From positions 1,134,001-1,198,000 of the forward strand of contig NZ_CP018632.1 in assembly GCF_002215215.1 (NCBI RefSeq): a DNA stretch of 64,000 nucleotides, read 5' to 3'. Under the pieces are notes generated by a model that worked only from the letters and a program-made list of their open reading frames with translations, was not told the DNA's origin and did no database searches. Below are positions 6,887 through 15,367 of the stretch, piece after piece; positions within the stretch are counted from its first letter, which is position 1, and the number at the start of each line of letters is the position of its first letter. This DNA comes from Granulosicoccus antarcticus IMCC3135 (lineage in GTDB: Bacteria; Pseudomonadota; Gammaproteobacteria; Granulosicoccales; Granulosicoccaceae). The translations under genes and the position numbers were made by a program.

Positions 6887-6904
6887 GTGCAGGGTACGTA
6901 CCAA
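6887..6904 (-). promoter_or_regulatory. Sigma-54 (-24/-12) promoter of glnA
   Basis: On the minus strand TTGGTACGTACCCTGCAC carries the invariant GG and GC with exactly 10 bases between them, the sigma-54 spacing. It matches the consensus TTGGCAC-N5-TTGCA at nearly every key position. It lies 72 bases before the glnA ATG, as expected for a glnAp2-type promoter. Confidence 0.8.
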
Positions 6905-6966
6905 CAGCGAAGGTAAGATAAATCTTAACAATTTCAACAAGATAAATATTTTCTTGGTACCTGTTA

Positions 6967-7013
6967 CGCATCTATATGGTGCAAGCCTTACAATTATGCA
7001 CCGTAATGGGGCG
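6967..7013 (-). promoter_or_regulatory. Pair of NtrC-like binding sites upstream of the glnA promoter
   Basis: Compared with TGCACCA-N3-TGGTGCA, the stretch at 6967-6983 matches 11 of 14 half-site bases (left half perfect), and 6997-7013 matches 11 of 14 (right half nearly perfect). Their centres are 30 bp, about three helical turns, apart, and 80-120 bp upstream of the sigma-54 promoter. This is the usual layout for a cooperative NtrC enhancer. The consensus is from enteric bacteria; binding here is inferred. Confidence 0.62.
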
Positions 7014-7149
7014 TTATTATGGGGCATAGTGCGTAACCAATTCGTTCTGTCGTGCAAAGCCTTTTTCCGACACGGCATTCTACCGTATCGTCGCGCCTCG
7101 CTGGATTAAGTACACTGGCACACTTTTTACGACAAGAGCTGAACAGATC

Positions 7150-8100
7150 ATGAGTGAAGCTGCCGTGCAGCCGGATGTAAAGACATTTCAGGGCATGATT
7201 GCCGTACTGCAAAACTACTGGGCCGCCCAGGGTTGCCTGGTGCAGCAGTCCTACGACATGGAAATGGGTGCGGGGACGTTTCATCCATCAACATTTCTGC
7301 GCGCCATCGGGCCTGAGCCCTGGTATGCCTGTCATACGCAATCGTCAAGACGGCCGACAGACGGTCGCTATGGAGACAACCCGAATCGCTTGCAGCACTA
7401 CTACCAGTTTCAGGTGGTCATGAAACCCTCTCCTGAGGGCATGCAGGACCTCTACCTGGGTTCGCTCAAGGCTTTGGGCTTTGATGTGCTGGAACACGAT
7501 ATCCGTTTCGTCGAGGACAACTGGGAGTCGCCAACACTGGGCGCCTGGGGCTTGGGCTGGGAAGTCTGGTTGAACGGTATGGAGGTCACTCAGTACACCT
7601 ATTTCCAGCAGTGCGGTGGTATTGCCTGCAAGCCGGTTCTGGGAGAGTTGGCTTATGGAATCGAGCGTCTTGCCATGTATATCCAGGGAGTTGAGAGTGT
7701 TTACGATCTTGTCTGGGGGCACACGCTCGACGGTCCTGTCAGCTATGGCGATGTTTTTCATCAGAATGAGGTGGAGCAATCGGCTTACAACTTCGAACAC
7801 GCTGATGTTGATGCACTTTTTTTGCAGTTTGATCAATGCGAAAAGGACTGTGCCCGTCTGTGTGAACTCGAGTTGCCATTGCCAGCCTACGAGCAGGTGC
7901 TGCGTGCCTCACATTCGTTCAATCTGCTGGATGCGCGACACGCCATTTCCGTTACCGAACGACAGCGTTACATCCTGCGGGTGCGAACTCTTTCCAGGCA
8001 GGTGGCCGAAGCATGGCTCAACAAGCGCGAAGCGCTGGACTTTCCGTTATTGAAATCGGCTGATGCAAGTGCAGCACAAGAGGATGCGGACAATGTCTGA
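7150..8100 (+). CDS. glyQ: Glycyl-tRNA synthetase alpha subunit
   Basis: Forms with GlyS the alpha2-beta2 class II synthetase that charges tRNA-Gly. The 316-residue length and hallmark stretches identify the family: [19 protein letters not shown] near the start, the motif [15 protein letters not shown], the YVEPSRRP-equivalent [11 protein letters not shown], and TYFQQCGG in the active site. ATG at 7150 follows aagagctgaacagatc (a weak ribosome binding site). The stop overlaps the start of glyS by 8 bases, so the two subunits are translationally coupled. Divergent from glnA. The order glyQ-glyS-gmhB-plsC is conserved in Pseudomonas and relatives. Confidence 0.98.
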   Translation: MSEAAVQPDVKTFQGMIAVLQNYWAAQGCLVQQSYDMEMGAGTFHPSTFLRAIGPEPWYACHTQSSRRPTDGRYGDNPNRLQHYYQFQVVMKPSPEGMQDLYLGSLKALGFDVLEHDIRFVEDNWESPTLGAWGLGWEVWLNGMEVTQYTYFQQCGGIACKPVLGELAYGIERLAMYIQGVESVYDLVWGHTLDGPVSYGDVFHQNEVEQSAYNFEHADVDALFLQFDQCEKDCARLCELELPLPAYEQVLRASHSFNLLDARHAISVTERQRYILRVRTLSRQVAEAWLNKREALDFPLLKSADASAAQEDADNV

Positions 8101-10189
8101 CCTGATCATCGAACTGGGTTGTGAAGAGCTACCAGCCGCATCAGTCGAACCCATGGCGCAACATCTGGGAGCGGTGCTGAAGGCAGCGCTGCAAGCTAGT
8201 GATCTGTGTGCCGGGGAGCCTGAAATTTTCGCAACCCCCAGACGGATCGCTGCACGGTTTACCCAGGTTGGTGAACGCCAGCCGGACACAGAAGTGGAGC
8301 GACGTGGACCTGCCAAGGCTGCGGCCTTCAAAGATGACAAGCCGACCAAGGCGCTGGAAGGTTTCATGCGCTCAGCCGGAGTGACTCTTGAGCAGTTGGC
8401 TACGATCGAAACGCCCAAGGGCGAATGGGTTGTTGCCAGACAGACTCAGCCCGGAAAATCACTGACTGAAGTCTTGCTCGAGACCCTGCCCGAGGCCATC
8501 AAGACCATGCCCATGCCGCGTCGCATGCGTTGGGGAGCGAGTCCACAGGAATTTTTGCGACCCGTTGTCTGGTTGCTGGCAATGCATGGCGAATCTGTGC
8601 TGCCACTGGAGGTGCTTGGACTCAAGGCTGGTAATCAGACTCTGGGTCATCGCTTCCATGCGCCCGATGCCATCACGCTGGCATCACCGTCAAACTATGA
8701 ATCGGCGCTTGAAACGGCCTATGTCATGGCCGATTCGGTGAAGCGGCGTGCACGCATCGTAGAACAGGTAAAAAGTGTGGCTGCCACCATCGGTGGCACA
8801 CCAGTGATGGATGATGAGCTGGTGGATGAGGTCAATGCACTGGTGGAATGGCCGGTAGCACTGGCTGGACGTTTTGAGGCCAACTTTCTGGAGATTCCCA
8901 AGGAAGCGCTGATTCAGACCATGCAGGAAAACCAGCGCTACTTTGCTCTGCTGGATGATCAGGGTGCGCTCATGCCTGCCTTCATTACCATTGCCAACCT
9001 GGAGTCCAATGATCCGGAAACTGTTGTGGATGGTAACGAACGGGTTATCCGGCCGCGCTTTGCCGACACCATGTTTTTCTGGTCGCAAGACAAAAAGCAA
9101 CCGCTTGCGGCGCACCAGCCGCAATTGTCACGACTGATGTTTCAGGAGAAGCTGGGTAGCGTGGCAGACAAAGTTCTGCGTATGGAAAAACTGGGCGGTT
9201 GGCTGGCCAGTGAACTCCTGATGGAGGCTGCCGATGTCAAGCTTGCGGTCACCTTGTGCAAGTGCGATCTGAACACAGAGATTGTCAAGGAATTACCTAA
9301 AATGCAGGGTATCTGTGGACGCTATTACGCTACGCGTGATGGTCATCCCGCGTCCGTATGCGAAGCGATGGAGCAGCACTACTTCCCCAATAAGGCAGGT
9401 GGACCGTTGCCTGAAGGCGTGGTATCGCAGCTCGTGTCTCTGGCCGACAAGACCGATACGCTGGCCGGTATTTTCGGACTGGGCATGAAGCCAACCGGCG
9501 CCAAGGACCCCTTCGGTCTGAGACGTGCCTCGTTGGGTATCGTACGTATTCTGGTGGAACAGAAACTCGATCTGGACCTGAATGAAATACTGCAACAAGC
9601 GTTGGATAACTATGGGGAGCGACTGCAAGCACCTGATCGCGAGGCCATGCTGGCTTACGTTATCGAACGCATGCGCGGCTATCTGGTGGATAAGGGGTAT
9701 GCGGCTGATGCCATTGATGCCGTGCTTGCAAAAGGTCTGACGCGTCCACTGGATATCGTGGCTCGCCTGGAAGCCATGCAGCAGTTTCGCTCAAGTGATG
9801 CCGCGGCCTCGTTGGCAGCCGCCAGCAAGCGTATTGGCAACATACTCAAGAAAGTGGAAACAGCGGTGCCGGATGAGGTTAACAAGGCCTTGCTGCATGA
9901 GCCGGCTGAAGCTGCCTTGTATGCAGAAGTTGACCGAGTCAAGCCTGTCATTACCCAGCATATGCAAGGTCGTGATTATCAAGCTTCGATGCGCGAAACT
10001 GCCAGTCTGCGCGAAACGGTTGATGCTTTTTTCGATGGCGTCATGGTGATGGATGAAAACGTCGAGCTTCGTGATAATCGTCTGGCTCTGCTCAGGCAGG
10101 TCAACGAGTTGTGCTGCAGTACAGCTGAGTTGAGTCTGCTGCAGCCTGCTGAGGTAGAAACCGCAACAGCTTCATCAGGCCAGTCGTGA
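8093..10189 (+). CDS. glyS: Glycyl-tRNA synthetase beta subunit
   Basis: The beta subunit of tetrameric GlyRS, providing tRNA recognition. ATG at 8093 (start [15 protein letters not shown], the family N-terminus) is preferred over an in-frame start 30 bases earlier, because it gives the typical 698 residues and the usual 8-bp overlap with glyQ. Recognisable blocks include [25 protein letters not shown] and [19 protein letters not shown], and a DALR-like anticodon-binding C-terminus with KRIGNILKK. The stop overlaps the ATG of gmhB in TGATG. No irregularity seen. Confidence 0.97.
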   Translation: MSDLIIELGCEELPAASVEPMAQHLGAVLKAALQASDLCAGEPEIFATPRRIAARFTQVGERQPDTEVERRGPAKAAAFKDDKPTKALEGFMRSAGVTLEQLATIETPKGEWVVARQTQPGKSLTEVLLETLPEAIKTMPMPRRMRWGASPQEFLRPVVWLLAMHGESVLPLEVLGLKAGNQTLGHRFHAPDAITLASPSNYESALETAYVMADSVKRRARIVEQVKSVAATIGGTPVMDDELVDEVNALVEWPVALAGRFEANFLEIPKEALIQTMQENQRYFALLDDQGALMPAFITIANLESNDPETVVDGNERVIRPRFADTMFFWSQDKKQPLAAHQPQLSRLMFQEKLGSVADKVLRMEKLGGWLASELLMEAADVKLAVTLCKCDLNTEIVKELPKMQGICGRYYATRDGHPASVCEAMEQHYFPNKAGGPLPEGVVSQLVSLADKTDTLAGIFGLGMKPTGAKDPFGLRRASLGIVRILVEQKLDLDLNEILQQALDNYGERLQAPDREAMLAYVIERMRGYLVDKGYAADAIDAVLAKGLTRPLDIVARLEAMQQFRSSDAAASLAAASKRIGNILKKVETAVPDEVNKALLHEPAEAALYAEVDRVKPVITQHMQGRDYQASMRETASLRETVDAFFDGVMVMDENVELRDNRLALLRQVNELCCSTAELSLLQPAEVETATASSGQS

Positions 10190-10737
10190 TGAAGCTCATC
10201 GTGCTGGATCGCGACGGGGTTATCAATGAGTACCTGGAAAAGCCCGTCGCGCATCCAGACGAGTGGGTGCCCTTGCCCGGCAGTCTGGAAGCGATTGCCC
10301 GCCTTCATCAGGGAGGCTGGCATGTTGCCGTGGCCACCAATCAAAGCGGTATCAGTCGTGGTCTGCTGACGCTGGAGACCTTGCACGCCATTCATCAACG
10401 CATGCATGAGAAGGTTAACAAGGCGGGGGGCAAGATCGATGTCATCGCCTTTTGTCCGCATAATGATTCAGAACAGTGTGATTGTCGCAAGCCTGCCCCC
10501 GGCATGCTGTACACCATCAGTGAGCGCCTGGATATCGATCTGAGCACCGTGGTCGTTGTCGGGGATTCATTGCGTGATATGCAGGCAGCCATGGCAACGG
10601 CGGCCACCCCGATCATGGTGCGAACCGGCAAGGGGCAGAAAACACTGGATAACAATAAAGGTCTGGAGCACATTCCAGCCTACGATGATCTGGCTAGCTA
10701 CGTGGATGCCTTGTTGGCGCCTAAAGAGGAGGAATAG
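10189..10737 (+). CDS. gmhB: D-glycero-beta-D-manno-heptose 1,7-bisphosphate 7-phosphatase
   Basis: HAD-superfamily phosphatase of ADP-heptose synthesis for lipopolysaccharide inner core; cytoplasmic, 182 residues. The nucleophile motif LDRDGVIN (Asp7, Asp9), the TNQSGISRG loop and VVGDSLRDM (metal-binding aspartates) are present. The zinc-binding signature CPH...CDC of true GmhB (around residues 92-107) is present too, which separates it from histidinol phosphatases. ATG at 10189 overlaps the glyS stop by one base; a GTG three bases earlier is also in frame. Its place behind glyQS and ahead of an acyltransferase matches the Pseudomonas arrangement. Confidence 0.93.
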   Translation: MKLIVLDRDGVINEYLEKPVAHPDEWVPLPGSLEAIARLHQGGWHVAVATNQSGISRGLLTLETLHAIHQRMHEKVNKAGGKIDVIAFCPHNDSEQCDCRKPAPGMLYTISERLDIDLSTVVVVGDSLRDMQAAMATAATPIMVRTGKGQKTLDNNKGLEHIPAYDDLASYVDALLAPKEEE

Positions 10738-10738
10738 C

Positions 10739-11476
10739 GTGTATCGATTCTGGTTGATGGTGCGAAGTGTTGTGTTCTGGATCTGGCAGATTGTTGTGAC
10801 GCTGGTGCTCGGAGGTCCGGTACTGATTTTTGGTCTGTTCTCTTTTCGCATGGGCAATGCCCTGGCGATCCTGTGGAACAGAAGCAATGTATGGGGACTG
10901 CGCGTTATTTGCGGCGTCTCCTGGGAGCTGGATGGTCTGGAGAATATTCCGGATAAACCCTGCGTTGTCATGGCCAAGCATCAATCCACTTGGGAAGCCT
11001 ATTTTCTGCCTACCTTGTTCTACCCGGGCGTGTACGTTGCCAAACGCTCTCTGTTGTGGATTCCCATCTTTGGCTGGGCCCTGTATGTTCTGAAATTCAT
11101 CATGATTGATCGTGCCAGTGGGCGTTCGGCGATTCATCAGATGTGTACTCAGGCAAAGGATCGTCTGGCTCGACGCCGCTGGATCATTGTCTTCCCGGAA
11201 GGTACTCGTCGCCCCGTGGGTGCAGAGCCCGAATACCGGGTCGGTGGTGCCATGATTGCGAGAAACGTGCCTGCCGATGTGTTGCCGGTGGCTCTCAATG
11301 CCGGTGAGTTCTGGCCGCGCATGGGCTTCATCAAGTGGCCCGGCACCATTACCGTCAGCATCGGCCCGGTAATCTCCAGTGAGGGCAAGAAAGCTTCACA
11401 GATTCTGGCTGAGACTGAAAAGTGGATCGAAGGCCGGATGGCAGAAATTACGGTTGTGGATCGTTTCCCTTACTAG
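10739..11476 (+). CDS. plsC: 1-acyl-sn-glycerol-3-phosphate acyltransferase (PlsC family)
   Basis: Transfers an acyl chain to lysophosphatidic acid in the inner membrane to make phosphatidic acid. GTG at 10739 is chosen because gaggagg ends six bases before it; the protein is then 245 residues. One N-terminal membrane segment (about 9-35) precedes the catalytic motif KHQSTWE, with His81 and an acidic partner Glu86 (H-x4-E in place of the more common H-x4-D, a variant I know from other proteobacterial PlsC proteins). FPEGTRRP is the substrate-binding motif. Lies one base after gmhB, in the same operon. A second acyltransferase is encoded at 17658; which one is the housekeeping enzyme cannot be told from sequence alone, though the context here favours this one. 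Confidence 0.9.
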   Translation: MYRFWLMVRSVVFWIWQIVVTLVLGGPVLIFGLFSFRMGNALAILWNRSNVWGLRVICGVSWELDGLENIPDKPCVVMAKHQSTWEAYFLPTLFYPGVYVAKRSLLWIPIFGWALYVLKFIMIDRASGRSAIHQMCTQAKDRLARRRWIIVFPEGTRRPVGAEPEYRVGGAMIARNVPADVLPVALNAGEFWPRMGFIKWPGTITVSIGPVISSEGKKASQILAETEKWIEGRMAEITVVDRFPY

Positions 11477-11523
11477 AGCAAGCCTCCAGGGGCCTGTTGA
11501 ACCGTGACCGGCAGTGGGCCAGA

Positions 11524-12342
11524 CTATTTCTGGCCTGGTTTCTGGCGATTACCCGCCGTCAGAGGCAGTCGGAACAGGGCAATGGCGTTGTCAGTCGTTG
11601 CTGCAGCCAGGGTCTCCGGATCCTCCTGCCGCAGCGCACTGATGGCCTGCCAGATATCCACCAGAAAAGCTGGCTGATTGAGCAGCCCCTGGTGTCTGGC
11701 ATCGGTCTGGTCCGGGGCGTCTGTTTCCAATAAAAGACAATCCAGTGGTAGTTGAGCCACCAGTTTGCGCAGGCGACTTGCCCGATCATAGGTGACAGCG
11801 CCACCGAAGCTCAGCTTGTAACCCAGATCGATCAGTTTGCCAGCCTGTTGTGCCGAGCCGTTATAGCTGTGGATCATGCCGCAGAAATGGCCTGAGGCAC
11901 GAATCATATTGATGACCTGCTCAACCGCTTTTCTTGCATGGATCACGACAGGTAGATCAAACTCGCGTGCCAGGCTCAGTTGTGCTTCGAACAATTGCTG
12001 CTGTTGCACCTTGTCTGCATCGACAATCTGATAGTCGAGGCCACATTCTCCGACCGCCACCGGATGTTCCCGCTCAAGCCAGCGCTTCAACTCGTCGATG
12101 TGTAGTGGCTTGTGTTCTTCTGGAAAGCAGGGGTGCAGGCCATAGCAGGGGTAAAGATCGCTATGTGCGTCACATAACGCCTTGACCCGCGGCCACAGCG
12201 GTTGCGAGATCCCCGGTACTATCTGCGCGATGATATTGGCAGCGCGTGCAGACTGCATGATAGTGGCCTGATCGGGTTGCAGGCGATCGTCGTCAGTGTG
12301 CACATGACTGTCTATGAGCGAGGGGGCCAGTTGACGTTGCAT
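11524..12342 (-). CDS. TatD-family metal-dependent hydrolase (YjjV-like)
   Basis: A 272-residue TIM-barrel amidohydrolase-superfamily protein of the TatD DNase group. The metal ligands are visible: His13 and His15 in IDSHVH, Glu in VGECGLDY, His in VVIHARK and in MIHSYNG, and Asp in LLETDAPDQ. Family members are 3'-5' exonucleases or D-aminoacyl-tRNA deacylase-like nucleases; substrate not predictable here. Convergent with plsC, the two stops 47 bp apart, and divergent from the metallopeptidase gene. Confidence 0.88.
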   Translation of the reverse strand: MQRQLAPSLIDSHVHTDDDRLQPDQATIMQSARAANIIAQIVPGISQPLWPRVKALCDAHSDLYPCYGLHPCFPEEHKPLHIDELKRWLEREHPVAVGECGLDYQIVDADKVQQQQLFEAQLSLAREFDLPVVIHARKAVEQVINMIRASGHFCGMIHSYNGSAQQAGKLIDLGYKLSFGGAVTYDRASRLRKLVAQLPLDCLLLETDAPDQTDARHQGLLNQPAFLVDIWQAISALRQEDPETLAAATTDNAIALFRLPLTAGNRQKPGQK

Positions 12343-12452
12343 GACGATTCGGGATCAATTTCTGAGGCGAGAAACGTGCAACAATCTAACACGTAGATTT
12401 TTACATTGCGCCCATTGTTCAGGGGGTGTACTCAAGATTCAGGAGGCTGGCC

Positions 12453-13319
12453 ATGCGCTGGAGACAAGGTAGACGTAGTACCAACGTAGAAGATCGTCGT
12501 GGATCGGGGTCAGGCAAACGTCGCATGCCCGGTGGTGGCGGTATGAAGATCGGTGGTGGTGCCGGCATCATTGTGCTGCTGATCGGCATGTATTTCGGTG
12601 TTGATCTGTCTGGACTGGTCGGCACGGGTGGCTCGACGACCGGCTTGTCTCAGACGGCACCACAATCAAGCGGACAGTCTCCTGCCAACGATGAGGCCAC
12701 GGAATTCGTCAAGACCATGCTGGCCTATAACGAGGATGTCTGGACCCCGCTTTTCAAGCAGTTCGGTAAGACTTATCAGCCGCCCAAACTGGTAATTTTC
12801 GACGGCGGCGTCAATTCTGCCTGTGGTTACACATCCTCTGCTGCCGGGCCTTTCTATTGTCCTGGTGACTACCAGGTGTACATCGATCTGAATTTCTTTC
12901 GTGAATTGCAGAAAATGGGTGCCGGTGGCGACTTTGCTCAGGCCTATGTTCTCGCTCACGAAGTCGGTCATCACGTGCAGAACCTGTTGGGTGTTTCCAT
13001 GGCGGTACAAAAGCGTCAGCGTAGCGTGAGCAAGATCGAATCCAACAAGCTGTCCGTACTGACTGAGCTGCAGGCAGACTGCTATGCTGGCGTCTGGGCA
13101 CATCACGCACACAAGAACAATAGTCAGTTACTGGAGCCGGGTGACCTGGAAGAGGGCATGAATGCGGCAGCAAAGATTGGCGATGATGCCCTGATGAGTG
13201 CTGCTGGTGCCAAAGTGCGGCCCGATGCCTTCACGCATGGTTCTTCCAAGCAAAGGCAGGAATGGCTGTATGTCGGTTTGAATACCGGCGATCCCAATCA
13301 ATGCAACACACTTAGCTGA
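12453..13319 (+). CDS. Neutral zinc metallopeptidase (YpfJ family)
   Basis: About 288 residues. ATG at 12453 has AGGAGG six bases upstream and is preferred over an upstream GTG. The arrangement matches the YpfJ/Zn_peptidase family: basic N-terminus (MRWRQGRRS), glycine-rich linker, single membrane segment (about residues 37-55, GIIVLLIGMYFGVDLSGLV), then the catalytic domain. The domain holds the zinc motif His169-Glu170-x-x-His173 (AHEVGHHVQ), a cysteine pair (SACGYTS, FYCPGD) and the ELQADCYAG block with the probable third ligand. It is likely anchored in the inner membrane with the protease outside the cytoplasm. Substrate unknown. Confidence 0.9.
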   Translation: MRWRQGRRSTNVEDRRGSGSGKRRMPGGGGMKIGGGAGIIVLLIGMYFGVDLSGLVGTGGSTTGLSQTAPQSSGQSPANDEATEFVKTMLAYNEDVWTPLFKQFGKTYQPPKLVIFDGGVNSACGYTSSAAGPFYCPGDYQVYIDLNFFRELQKMGAGGDFAQAYVLAHEVGHHVQNLLGVSMAVQKRQRSVSKIESNKLSVLTELQADCYAGVWAHHAHKNNSQLLEPGDLEEGMNAAAKIGDDALMSAAGAKVRPDAFTHGSSKQRQEWLYVGLNTGDPNQCNTLS

Positions 13320-13331
13320 AGGTTTTTCGTT

Positions 13332-14171
13332 ATGCGTATGGATCGTCAGCAGTTTCTGGACTGGCAACAAAAAAGAGTGACCTTGCTTGGCATGTCAGGT
13401 GTGGGCAAGACACGCCTGGCCAATATGCTGCGCAGTGATGACTGGTTTCATTATTCGGTGGACTACCGTATCGGTACGCGCTATCTGGATGAGCCGATTC
13501 TGGACAACATCAAGAAGCAGGCGATGCAGGTGCCGTTTCTGCGGGACTTGCTGCGATCTGACTCCATCTACATCAGCAATAACATCACGGTAGACAATCT
13601 CAAGCCTCTGTCCACCTTTCTGGGCATGCTGGGCAATCCCGACCTGGGTGGCCTGGCTCTGTCGGATTTCAAGCGACGTCAGGCCTTGCATCTCAAAGCC
13701 GAAATTGCGGCCATGGAAGATGTACAGTCTTTTGCCGAGAAGGCGAAGGTCATCTATGGCTATGATCATTTTCTCAATGATGCGAGCGGCAGTTTTTGCG
13801 AAATCGATGACAAGCAGGTAATCCAGTCTGTTGCCGACAATACGCTCATGATCTACATCCAGACGAGCCCGGAGGATGAGACCTTTCTGATCGAGCGAGC
13901 CGCCAGAAATCCGAAGCCTCTGTATTATCGTGAGGAGTTTCTGGATGAGCAGTTGTCCGAGTTCTATACGGAACACGGTTTGGAGTACGCCACCCAGATA
14001 GATCCCTCCGATTTTGTTCGCTGGGTGTTTCCACGGTTGTTCCAGACACGTGTGCCACGTTATGAGGCCATTGCAAAGGAGCACGGTTACGTGATCTCTG
14101 CACGCGATGCCTTTGAAGTGCAGAATGCTGAAGAATTCCTGTCGCTTATTGGCGACGCACTGACGGTTTAA
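13332..14171 (+). CDS. Orphan P-loop NTPase next to metA
   Basis: A soluble 279-residue protein with an N-terminal Walker A motif (GMSGVGKTRLA, about residues 19-29), close to the small-kinase type of P-loop. Downstream blocks include VDYRIGTRYLDEPILD, GYDHFLNDASGSFCEID and LMIYIQTSPEDE, the last resembling a beta-strand followed by a Walker B-like acidic end. No sensor or AAA motifs are evident. It belongs to a conserved proteobacterial family usually annotated only as ATPase. ATG at 13332 follows gaagg at 13318-13322. It sits 12 bp after the metallopeptidase gene and 4 bp before metA on the same strand, so all three may be co-transcribed. A kinase or GTPase-like role is possible; no substrate can be proposed. 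Confidence 0.8.
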   Translation: MRMDRQQFLDWQQKRVTLLGMSGVGKTRLANMLRSDDWFHYSVDYRIGTRYLDEPILDNIKKQAMQVPFLRDLLRSDSIYISNNITVDNLKPLSTFLGMLGNPDLGGLALSDFKRRQALHLKAEIAAMEDVQSFAEKAKVIYGYDHFLNDASGSFCEIDDKQVIQSVADNTLMIYIQTSPEDETFLIERAARNPKPLYYREEFLDEQLSEFYTEHGLEYATQIDPSDFVRWVFPRLFQTRVPRYEAIAKEHGYVISARDAFEVQNAEEFLSLIGDALTV

Positions 14172-14175
14172 AGCC

Positions 14176-15303
14176 ATGCCACTCGTCGCCCATAACGATC
14201 TGCCCAGCTTCGAACGATTACGTGAAGAAGGCTATCGCATACTGTCTCCGGAAAGAGCGCGAGAACAGAACATCCGTGCGTTGCACATCGGTCTACTGAA
14301 CATGATGCCCGATGCCGCACTGGAGGCAACCGAGCGGCAGTTCTTCCGGCTTGTCGGTTCCAGTAACCCGATTTCACAGTTCTGTATACATCCATTCACC
14401 CTGGACGAGATTCCACGGGGTGAGGCTGCCAAACAACATATCAGCCGTTATTACGAGCCCTTTGCGAAAATACAGGAACTCGGGCTGGATGCTTTGATCA
14501 TCAGTGGGGCCAATGTCACCAATGCCGATCTGAGCGAGGAGATATTCTGGAATCCGTTGCTCAAGGTGATCGACTGGGCCGATGCGAACGTCACCTCTAC
14601 CTTGTGTTCTTGTCTGGCTTCACATGCTGTACTGCTGGCACGCTACAACATTCGCAGACGCAGCCTGCCCAAGAAGTGCTGGGGAGTTTTCGAGCACGAT
14701 GTTGTCAGAAAGGATCACCCATTGGTACAGGACATCAATACTCGTCTGTTTGTGCCGCATTCTCGCTTTAACGAAATCACGGAGCAGCAACTTACAGAGG
14801 CTGGTCTGCATGTACTGATCAGTGGTGAGGAGCCGGGTGTGCAACTGGCTGTCAGCCCGGATGGCTTTCGCAGTCTCTTCATGCAGGGGCATCCAGAGTA
14901 CGACAGTGTCAGCCTGCTCAAGGAATACAAGCGTGACGTTGGAGGCTTTGTCAGCGGGCAGTTGCCAGCCTATCCTCCCATTCCCCGTCATTATTTCGAT
15001 CGGTACAACAAGGCCCTGTTCGATGAGTACAAAGAGCGTGTCCATCAGATGATATTGGCCAGGGCGGAGTCTGGAATCACGTCTGAATCCGCTCCCCAAC
15101 ATGCTACTCCGCGGTTTCCTGAAAATCTGGCGCTCGATCGTCTGACCAATACCTGGCACGATAGCGGCGAGGCACTCGTCGGCAACTGGATAGGACTGGT
15201 GTATCAGGTGACAAACCGGCTACGTGAATTACCGTTCATGGACGGTGTTGATCCCGATGATCCGCTCGGTTGGCTGGCCGGTGATGTGTCGCGCCTCACG
15301 TAA
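14176..15303 (+). CDS. metA: Homoserine O-succinyltransferase (MetA family)
   Basis: Activates homoserine with an acyl-CoA in the first committed step of methionine synthesis. The fold is a class I glutamine-amidotransferase-like one. The family blocks are clear: LHIGLLNMMPDAALEATERQF, the nucleophile elbow TLCSCLASHA (Cys144 or Cys146; the Escherichia coli nucleophile is Cys142), LFVPHSRF with the substrate residues, and QGHPEYD with the catalytic His. The protein is longer (375 residues) than the Escherichia coli enzyme (about 309), with a C-terminal extension after the acyltransferase core. MetA-family members may use succinyl- or acetyl-CoA, so the acyl donor is not certain. ATG at 14176 lies 4 bases after the P-loop gene stop. 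Confidence 0.9.
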   Translation: MPLVAHNDLPSFERLREEGYRILSPERAREQNIRALHIGLLNMMPDAALEATERQFFRLVGSSNPISQFCIHPFTLDEIPRGEAAKQHISRYYEPFAKIQELGLDALIISGANVTNADLSEEIFWNPLLKVIDWADANVTSTLCSCLASHAVLLARYNIRRRSLPKKCWGVFEHDVVRKDHPLVQDINTRLFVPHSRFNEITEQQLTEAGLHVLISGEEPGVQLAVSPDGFRSLFMQGHPEYDSVSLLKEYKRDVGGFVSGQLPAYPPIPRHYFDRYNKALFDEYKERVHQMILARAESGITSESAPQHATPRFPENLALDRLTNTWHDSGEALVGNWIGLVYQVTNRLRELPFMDGVDPDDPLGWLAGDVSRLT

Positions 15304-15367
15304 TGGAGGGCTAGTCTGTACTAATTCGTGTGCATAGCCGACAAATGACAGGAGAATCCTGAACCAG

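Larger units (their letters stand above)
6816..7149. other. Divergent glnA-glyQ control region
   Basis: This 334-bp region between two divergent genes holds the sigma-54 promoter, NtrC-like sites and leader hairpin of glnA, each listed separately. On the glyQ side a TACACT hexamer near 7111-7116 could be a -10 element, but I find no good -35 match. No coding sequence is present. Confidence 0.55.

Noticed and set aside
7111..7131. TGGCAC-like sequence before glyQ as a second sigma-54 promoter
   Set aside because: The GC pair required 10 bases after GG is missing, and glyQ is a housekeeping gene.
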